Source of the DNA: Deltaproteobacteria bacterium RBG_13_52_11
GTDB lineage: Bacteria; Desulfobacterota; B13-G15; RBG-16-54-18
Assembly: GCA_001797745.1 (NCBI GenBank)
Contig: MGQF01000056.1
Coordinates: 34,344 to 45,496, forward strand
Length of the DNA stretch: 11,153 nt
Direction of reading: 5' to 3'
The notes below the pieces were generated by a model that worked only from the letters and a program-made list of their open reading frames with translations, was not told the DNA's origin and did no database searches. Shown here one piece after another: positions 6,710 through 11,153 of this stretch. Every line of letters begins with the position of its first letter. The stretch's first letter is position 1. A program made the position numbers and the translations under genes.

Positions 6710-6865
6710 TCTCGGCAGATATCGACCGCGCTCATCAACCACGCGGTGCTGAAATTACCCCTTTCCAAAGGTGTGCGTTTGTGATAAGTAACGAGGAAAG
6801 ACGGCCTGGTTAATCAAGTAAACTAACATCGGCTGAAGCTGATGGCTTTAGGGGGCAAGGATGCG

Positions 6866-6942
6866 AGGGTTCAATGGTTCGAGTGAAAATAATCCAAACA
6901 TGTTTGTAGAACACCCGACCCCTTGGACCCTTGAACCCTTTT
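6866..6942. repeat. GGGTTCAA-type dispersed palindromic repeat, full copy 2
   Basis: The left arm AGGGTTCAATGGTTCGAGTG (6866-6885) faces the right arm CACCCGACCCCTTGGACC...CTTGAACCCTTTT (6912-6942), around the perfect 12-bp palindrome CAAACATGTTTG (6895-6906). It lies between rsmG and parA. The rest of that gap (6710-6865) shows only a small hairpin, CATCGGC-TGAA-GCTGATG, at about 6828-6845 and no convincing gene. Confidence 0.7.
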
Positions 6943-7012
6943 GGAAAAAAATCGAACTAAGATCTTCGCCTAAAAGCGAGGGTTCTTCTCCCATTCCCTG
7001 AGGTGGACAATC

Positions 7013-7789
7013 ATGGGGAAGGTCATCAGCATCGCCAATCAGAAAGGAGGGGTGGGGAAGACGACCACTGCGGTGAATCTCTCCGCTTCATTGGCCATGG
7101 CCGAGATAAAAACCCTCTTGGTAGATGCCGATCCCCAGGGGAATTCCTCCAGCGGCGTAGGATATACCAAGGAAGACATACAGAAAAACCTCTATCACGC
7201 CATGATAGGGGAGACAAGCATCAAGGAGGTCATCAAAGACACCGACATCCCTCATCTGAAGATAGTCACGTCCAACATAGATCTTATCGGGGCGGAGATC
7301 GAATTGATCAACGAGATCGCCAGGGAGAAAAAATTAAAAGGGATTTTGGAAGAGGTGATACCCGAATACGACTTTATCTTTATCGACTGCCCGCCCTCCT
7401 TGGGACTCCTCACGGTCAATTCTTTGACCGCTGCTCACTCCGTACTTATCCCCCTGCAATGTGAATACTACGCCATGGAGGGATTGGCGCAACTGTTAAA
7501 AACCATCAGGCTCGTCAAGGAAAATCTCAATCCAGATCTGCAGATTGAGGGAATCCTGCTAACCATGTACGATCTGAGAAACAATCTCTCCCAGCAGGTG
7601 GCCGATCAGGTGCGATCCCACTTCAAGGGGAGGGTCTTTTCTACCATCATCCCGAGAAATGTCAAGTTGAGCGAGGCGCCCAGCTTTGGGAAACCGTGCA
7701 TCCTCTACGATGCCGAGTCCAGGGGGGCGCAGAGCTACGTTGAATTGGCCCAAGAGATCCTCAAGAATGGAAAGAGGAATTATGGCTAA
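7013..7789 (+). CDS. parA: Chromosome-partitioning ATPase ParA (Soj)
   Basis: The protein has 258 residues, typical of chromosomal ParA without an N-terminal DNA-binding extension. GAGGTGG lies 6 bases before the ATG. It has the deviant Walker A motif KGGVGKTTT at 11-19 (signature K11, catalytic K16), the A' motif LVDADPQGN at 36-44 (D38, D40) and Walker B FIFIDCPPS at 121-129 (D125). The C-terminal IIPRNVKLSEAPSFGKP at 212-228 is characteristic of Soj/ParA. ParA-ATP dimers bind nucleoid DNA non-specifically and move the ParB-parS complex along a gradient during segregation. The gene overlaps parB by 8 bases, so the pair is probably translationally coupled. Transcription probably begins in the 300-base gap after rsmG. 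Confidence 0.96.
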   Translation: MGKVISIANQKGGVGKTTTAVNLSASLAMAEIKTLLVDADPQGNSSSGVGYTKEDIQKNLYHAMIGETSIKEVIKDTDIPHLKIVTSNIDLIGAEIELINEIAREKKLKGILEEVIPEYDFIFIDCPPSLGLLTVNSLTAAHSVLIPLQCEYYAMEGLAQLLKTIRLVKENLNPDLQIEGILLTMYDLRNNLSQQVADQVRSHFKGRVFSTIIPRNVKLSEAPSFGKPCILYDAESRGAQSYVELAQEILKNGKRNYG

Positions 7790-8636
7790 GCGAGCTGCCT
7801 TAGGCAAGGGGTTGGGGGCCCTGTTGCCCGAAATGGGAAAGGGGGAGGAGGGAGACCTCATCCTCTGCAATATTCATGAAATTCATCCCAGCCCCTGGCA
7901 ACCGAGAAGGCTGCTCTCAGATGAGGGCATTGAGGAACTTGCGCAGTCTATTCGGGAGAAAGGGATACTGCAACCTCTGGTGGTGCGTAAAAAGGGGGAA
8001 GGATACGAGCTCATCGTGGGAGAGCGAAGGTGGCGGGCGGCCCAACGGGCAGGCCTTACAAAGGTCCCCGTCCTCCTCAAGGAGGCTACCGATCAGGAAG
8101 TCATCGAGTTGGCCCTGATAGAAAACCTCCAGCGTGAAGACCTCAATCCCCTGGAGGAGGCAGTGGCGTATCAGCGGTTGATTGCGGAATTCGCTTACAC
8201 GCAAGAGGTCTTGGCCCAACGGATTGGCAAAGACAGGTCTTCCGTGGCAAACACCCTGCGTTTGCTGAAGCTCCCCGACGAGGTCAAGGACGCCCTGGAA
8301 AGGAACGCGATCAGCATGGGGCACGCCCGGGCCCTCCTGGCCCTGAGAAATGAGGGAGAACAGATCGCATTCTGCCGAAAGATCATAAAAAAGGGCCTCT
8401 CGGTTCGTGAGACAGAGGACGGCATCAGGCGTCTCCTGGAGACCAAGACGAGCACACCCTCAAAAGAAAGGGTAATACCGGAGATAGATGCCCTTCGGGA
8501 GGAGTTGCGTCATATCCTCAAGACCCAAGTGAGGATAAAGATGAGAGGGGAGAAAGGGGCCATCGAGATCGAGTTCTATTCCCTGGACGACCTGGGGAGG
8601 CTTTTAGAGCTCATACGGGGAGCAAGGACACTATAA
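7782..8636 (+). CDS. parB: Chromosome-partitioning protein ParB (Spo0J), CTP-dependent clamp
   Basis: The start at 7782 (284 residues) is chosen because it gives the family N-terminus MAKRAALGKGLGALLP and has AGAGG just upstream. A far longer reading from 7686 would run inside parA. The N-terminal ParA-stimulating peptide is rich in Lys and Arg. The CTP-binding and hydrolysis domain shows GERRWRA at 80-86 and ENLQREDLNPLEEA at 114-127. A helix-turn-helix at about 140-163 (TQEVLAQRIGKDRSSVANTL) reads parS. The C-terminal dimerisation domain follows about residue 235. ParB loads at parS sites, spreads as a sliding clamp and recruits SMC and ParA. No full parS site was found in this window. The bactofilin gene follows 94 bases later. 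Confidence 0.96.
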   Translation: MAKRAALGKGLGALLPEMGKGEEGDLILCNIHEIHPSPWQPRRLLSDEGIEELAQSIREKGILQPLVVRKKGEGYELIVGERRWRAAQRAGLTKVPVLLKEATDQEVIELALIENLQREDLNPLEEAVAYQRLIAEFAYTQEVLAQRIGKDRSSVANTLRLLKLPDEVKDALERNAISMGHARALLALRNEGEQIAFCRKIIKKGLSVRETEDGIRRLLETKTSTPSKERVIPEIDALREELRHILKTQVRIKMRGEKGAIEIEFYSLDDLGRLLELIRGARTL

Positions 8637-8730
8637 AAGGCGAAAGGCAGCGGCCAGAGGACTTCTGCGTGGAAGGGCCTCACGGTGACACGATGCCATA
8701 TATACCATAACTGCAAGAGGAGGAATTTCT

Positions 8731-9255
8731 ATGTTGGAGAAGAAGTCGAAAGAGGGCAAGGGAACGGATGCCATGGAGCGAAGAGAGGTGAATGCCTTCA
8801 TGGGAGCGGAGACATTCTTCGAGGGCAAGCTGACCTATACGGGGGCAGTACGGTTGGATGGCCGTTTCAAAGGCGATATCCGCAGCGATGACACGTTGAT
8901 CGTCGGGGAGACAGGGAGGATCGAGGGGGAGATCCACGTCGGGATCGTCATTATCCAAGGGGAAATAGTGGGCAATGTCTACGCCAAGGAAAAGATAGAA
9001 CTCCACCACCCCGGGAGGATGATCGGGAACATGACTGCCCCCGCTATCGTGATGGACGAGGGGGCAATCTTCGAGGGAAACTGCAAGATGAAAGAGAAAA
9101 AGAAGGAGGAAAAAAAGGAAGAAAAGAAAGAAGAGAAAAAGGAAGTGAAGAAGGAAGAGAGAGGTATAGGCATATTCGCACGGAAGAAAGAGGCCGAGGT
9201 CACGGCAGAGGATAAAACGAAAGAAATAGGTAGCCAACCCGTGAAACCTTCTTAG
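8731..9255 (+). CDS. Bactofilin with a lysine/glutamate-rich tail
   Basis: The protein has 174 residues, with a very strong AGAGGAGGAA ribosome binding site ending 5 bases before the ATG. Residues about 21-120 are the bactofilin (DUF583) beta-helix, seen as regularly spaced hydrophobic/glycine turns: AETFFEGKLTYTGAVRLDG, GDIRSDDTLIVGE, IEGEIHVGIVIIQGEIVGNV and MTAPAIVMDEGAIFEGNCKM. Bactofilins polymerise without nucleotide into membrane-associated filaments that organise cell shape or anchor other proteins. In Myxococcus xanthus, bactofilins scaffold the ParABS machinery near the poles, which fits this position after parB. Residues 121-144 are an almost pure Lys/Glu tail, likely a single helix or disordered spacer, followed by GIGIFARKK. 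No membrane segment is present. Confidence 0.9.
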   Translation: MLEKKSKEGKGTDAMERREVNAFMGAETFFEGKLTYTGAVRLDGRFKGDIRSDDTLIVGETGRIEGEIHVGIVIIQGEIVGNVYAKEKIELHHPGRMIGNMTAPAIVMDEGAIFEGNCKMKEKKKEEKKEEKKEEKKEVKKEERGIGIFARKKEAEVTAEDKTKEIGSQPVKPS

Positions 9256-9791
9256 TATTACAACGAGGGGATTCTGAAGGCAAAACGGAACATACAGATT
9301 CAGCAAAACTCCTCGATCAAGCATATTTTTCGCTGCCCTTCAGCGATCGCGCTCGGGCCTTGGTTGTGGTATAAAAAAGAGGGGGAATCTACGTTGGTCT
9401 CAGAGAAGACAGGTAATACCCTAGAGACCAATGCCGGGGTCTTAATCGGAACATCCCGGAGCAGCTGCTCCAAACATCGCTCACAGCAAAGTAATCCTTA
9501 TTAAGAAAAGTTCTATCTTCTTCTGCAAGCATAAACCTCTGGGCAAAGAGGGTAATGAATGCAGAAGCCTCTTTGCCCATGTGACAAAACTTTTCATGGA
9601 GAAGAGGATGTTACACCCTTCTACCTCGCGCTCCTGCCACCGGCATGAGGTTCTGGGAAAACCGTAAGGGAAAAGCTTCGCTATCGTAACATCAGACCAT
9701 TGCGCACCCTCTCGGAGATCTCGTGATTGAGGTTGACATCCCCACAGGGAGGGGTTATAACAAGAACATAAGAGTACAAAAGGAGCCGACT
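9256..9791. other. Gene-free stretch with several inverted repeats
   Basis: I see no convincing gene in these 536 bases. Features present are TTGGTCTC (9394-9401) with GAGACCAA (9424-9431), the perfect 14-bp palindrome GGAGCAGCTGCTCC (9458-9471), and the nested alternative hairpins at 9520-9579. A 63-codon minus-strand frame (9389-9580) crosses all of them; it lacks a ribosome binding site and a recognisable domain. The stretch could be a decayed mobile-element fragment, a non-coding RNA locus or the leader of the nfu-ispE transcript. Confidence 0.5.
9520..9579. repeat. Two interlocking, mutually exclusive stem-loops
   Basis: Stem 1 pairs CTTCTGCA (9520-9527) with TGCAGAAG (9560-9567), extended by CAT/ATG. 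Stem 2 pairs TGGGCAAAGAGG (9540-9551) with CCTCTTTGCCCA (9568-9579), a perfect 12-bp stem. Each has one arm in the loop of the other, so they must either alternate or form a pseudoknot. A third short option pairs CCTCT (9536-9540) with AGAGG (9547-9551). No T-tract follows. Confidence 0.6.
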
Positions 9792-10010
9792 ATGCGGGAA
9801 AAAGTAGAAGAGGCATTGAAAAAGATCCGGCCGACCCTGCAGGCAGATGGTGGAGATGTAGAGTTGGTGGACGTAACCGATGGGGTGGTGAAGGTAAGGC
9901 TGACAGGGGCGTGTGGAACGTGTCCCATGTCTACCATGACCCTCAAGATGGGCGTTGAGCGAATCTTGAAGGAGCAGATCCCCGAGATAAAGAAAGTGGA
10001 GGCCCTGTAG
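9792..10010 (+). CDS. NifU-like C-terminal domain iron-sulfur scaffold (Nfu)
   Basis: The protein has 72 residues from the ATG at 9792, which is preceded by AAAGGAG about 7 bases upstream; an in-frame ATG at 9723 would add 23 residues unlike the family. The whole protein is one Nfu domain: LQADGGDVELVDV at 16-28, then the CxxC motif in GACGTCPMS (C41, C44), which holds a [4Fe-4S] cluster shared by a dimer. Nfu proteins deliver clusters to target enzymes; the radical SAM protein in this window is the kind of protein that needs one, although no direct link is shown. Stand-alone Nfu proteins of this size are common in anaerobes. ispE starts 32 bases downstream, so the two are probably co-transcribed. 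Confidence 0.92.
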   Translation: MREKVEEALKKIRPTLQADGGDVELVDVTDGVVKVRLTGACGTCPMSTMTLKMGVERILKEQIPEIKKVEAL

Positions 10011-10042
10011 CCGTAAACCATCCAGAATTCTCCCCTCACAAC

Positions 10043-10900
10043 ATGGAGAGAATATCCCTCCGCGCCCCGGCCAAGGTAAACATCAGGTTAGACGTCCTGG
10101 GCAAGAGGCCTGATGGCTACCACGAGATCAAGACCTGGATTTATCCAATAAGCCTCGCCGATGAACTCCACATCGAAAAGGTTAACACGACAAAGATAAT
10201 CATCTCCTCCGCCCACCCTGAGCTTCCCTTAGGTGAGGAAAATCTGGCCTATCGTGCCGCTGCCCTCTTCATGAAAGAGCGAGGCCTTTCAGGGGGTGTA
10301 AAGATAGAGATCATCAAGCGGATCCCCCTGGCCGCCGGGTTGGGAGGAGGAAGCAGCGATGCCGCTGCTGTCCTGAAGGGCATGAACATCCTGTGGGGGG
10401 CGAACGTACCCCCTGACGGTTTGATGGAGATAGGGGTAAAGATAGGGGCGGATGTCCCCTTTTTTATTCTAGGAAAGGGTGCAATCATGGGGGGAAAGGG
10501 GGTAAGGGTAGTGAAATTCCTCCCCCCCCTGAAGGCCTGGATGGTATTGATAAATCCGGGGCTCCCCTTATCTACGCAGCAGGTGTACCAGCAGGGGAAA
10601 TGGGGATTGACAAAAGAGGGGGGGGATAATAGAATCTTGATGCCTCCCCAAGACCTTAAAAAGATGGGCGATTTCCTCCACAACGATCTGGAAGGACCGG
10701 CGTTGGAGCTTATGCCCATCATCGAAAATATAAAAGGAAGACTGCACGAGGCAGGTGCCAGCGGGGTCTTAATGACAGGGAGCGGGCCCACGGTCTTTGG
10801 ACTCTTTAGGAGCGAAGCAGAGGCACGGCGGGCGACGAGGGATCTGAAGATGGAGGAGGAGTGGATCTGCTTTGTCGCCCATACCCTTTCCGATTCATAA
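10043..10900 (+). CDS. ispE: 4-diphosphocytidyl-2-C-methyl-D-erythritol kinase (IspE)
   Basis: The protein has 285 residues, the usual length. It is a GHMP-family kinase: RAPAKVNIRLDVLGKRPDGYHE at the N-terminus (catalytic-site Lys K11), the ATP-binding glycine loop PLAAGLGGGSSDAA at 95-108, GADVPFF at 135-141 (catalytic Asp D137) and GSGPTVFGLF at 246-255. IspE phosphorylates the 2-hydroxyl of CDP-methylerythritol in the MEP pathway to IPP and DMAPP, so the organism makes isoprenoids by the non-mevalonate route. No good Shine-Dalgarno sequence precedes the ATG at 10043, but the N-terminus fits the family at that position. The tRNA-Gln gene begins 6 bases after the stop codon, and prs follows. 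The order ispE, tRNA-Gln, prs is known from many deltaproteobacteria. Confidence 0.95.
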   Translation: MERISLRAPAKVNIRLDVLGKRPDGYHEIKTWIYPISLADELHIEKVNTTKIIISSAHPELPLGEENLAYRAAALFMKERGLSGGVKIEIIKRIPLAAGLGGGSSDAAAVLKGMNILWGANVPPDGLMEIGVKIGADVPFFILGKGAIMGGKGVRVVKFLPPLKAWMVLINPGLPLSTQQVYQQGKWGLTKEGGDNRILMPPQDLKKMGDFLHNDLEGPALELMPIIENIKGRLHEAGASGVLMTGSGPTVFGLFRSEAEARRATRDLKMEEEWICFVAHTLSDS

Positions 10901-10906
10901 GGTAAT

Positions 10907-10981
10907 TGGGGTGTCGTCAAGCGGTAAGACACGGGATTTTGGATCCCGCATTCGGAGGTTCGAATCCTCCCACCCCAGCCA
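10907..10981 (+). tRNA. tRNA-Gln (anticodon TTG)
   Basis: The 75-base gene folds as a full cloverleaf. The acceptor stem TGGGGTG/CACCCCA (10907-10913 with 10971-10977) is followed by discriminator G and an encoded CCA (10979-10981). The anticodon stem CGGGA/TCCCG encloses the loop TTTTGGA with anticodon TTG at 10939-10941. The T-arm reads GGAGGTTCGAATCCTCC. Wobble reading by TTG should serve both glutamine codons. The gene starts 6 bases after ispE and lies 30 bases before prs, so it may be processed from a common transcript. Confidence 0.97.
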
Positions 10982-11011
10982 ATTGTAGTGCTAGAAAGGC
11001 ATGTTGCCGAC

Positions 11012-11153
11012 ATGGAAGTACCCAATAGCCCAATTAAGATATTTTCGGGAAATTCCAACCCAGCTCTGGCAGAGAAGATCTGCAGCTATGTAGACGTCCC
11101 TCTGGGGAGGGTCCAAGTAAAGATCTTCAGCGATGGAGAAATCGCGGTGGAAA
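11012..11153 (+). CDS. prs: Ribose-phosphate pyrophosphokinase, N-terminal part (window edge)
   Basis: The first 47 codons are present and the frame continues past the window. The N-terminus IKIFSGNSNPALAEKIC and the segment VKIFSDGEIAVE are characteristic of PRPP synthetase, which makes phosphoribosyl pyrophosphate from ribose 5-phosphate and ATP for nucleotide, histidine and tryptophan synthesis. The ATG at 11012 gives a six-residue lead before the conserved KIFSG. An AAAGG about 12 bases upstream is a rather distant ribosome binding site, so a start a few codons away remains possible. The gene follows ispE and tRNA-Gln as in many related genomes, commonly with rplY and pth next. Confidence 0.93.
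   Translation, partial: MEVPNSPIKIFSGNSNPALAEKICSYVDVPLGRVQVKIFSDGEIAVE

Noticed and set aside
6710..6865. Possible riboswitch or DnaA-box region upstream of parA
   Set aside because: No known riboswitch signature or TTATCCACA-like box cluster could be matched.
9389..9580. 63-codon minus-strand frame
   Set aside because: There is no ribosome binding site or recognisable domain, and it crosses several inverted repeats; I treat it as non-coding or decayed.
10249..11058. Long minus-strand frame of 269 codons opposite ispE, the tRNA and prs
   Set aside because: It is antisense to ispE, tRNA-Gln and prs, all of which are clear; its length reflects codon bias of ispE.

Overview
This is a moderately GC-rich bacterial chromosome segment, except for an AT-rich patch at about 1090-1545. 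The gene set (rsmG-parA-parB-bactofilin, Nfu, ispE-tRNA-Gln-prs, a lone acyl-CoA ligase, a FabG-like reductase, a cobalamin-domain radical SAM enzyme and a histone-deacetylase-fold protein) is most like a deltaproteobacterial (Desulfobacterota) or related anaerobe. That placement is an inference from gene content and order; no marker gene in the window settles it.

Left part, minus strand (1-4036): a histone-deacetylase-family amidohydrolase cut by the window edge; an AT-rich gene for a small two-helix membrane protein with an unusual repeat-bearing upstream region; a FabG-like short-chain reductase; and a B12-binding-domain radical SAM protein. The spaces between them hold palindromic intergenic repeats. 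A divergent intergenic region (4037-4272) carries a good sigma70-type promoter bracketed by ACACAAAA/TTTTGTGT words and drives an AMP-forming acyl-CoA ligase on the plus strand (4273-5853).

Right part, plus strand (6053-11153): the 16S rRNA methyltransferase gene rsmG, whose start codon lies 12 bases past an intrinsic terminator; parA and parB, overlapping by 8 bases; a bactofilin with a lysine/glutamate tail; 536 bases without a convincing gene but with strong inverted repeats; a small Nfu iron-sulfur protein; ispE of the MEP isoprenoid pathway; tRNA-Gln(TTG); and the start of prs. The parA-parB-bactofilin group suggests coupled chromosome segregation and cytoskeletal anchoring, and possibly proximity to the replication origin.

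I found no CRISPR array, intact insertion sequence, phage gene or clear new defence system. The most interesting material is non-coding: two families of dispersed palindromic repeats, a 17-bp inverted repeat with extra AGGGGAC copies upstream of the small membrane protein, the symmetric words around the ligase promoter, a nested pair of mutually exclusive hairpins at 9520-9579, and the terminator at the rsmG start.
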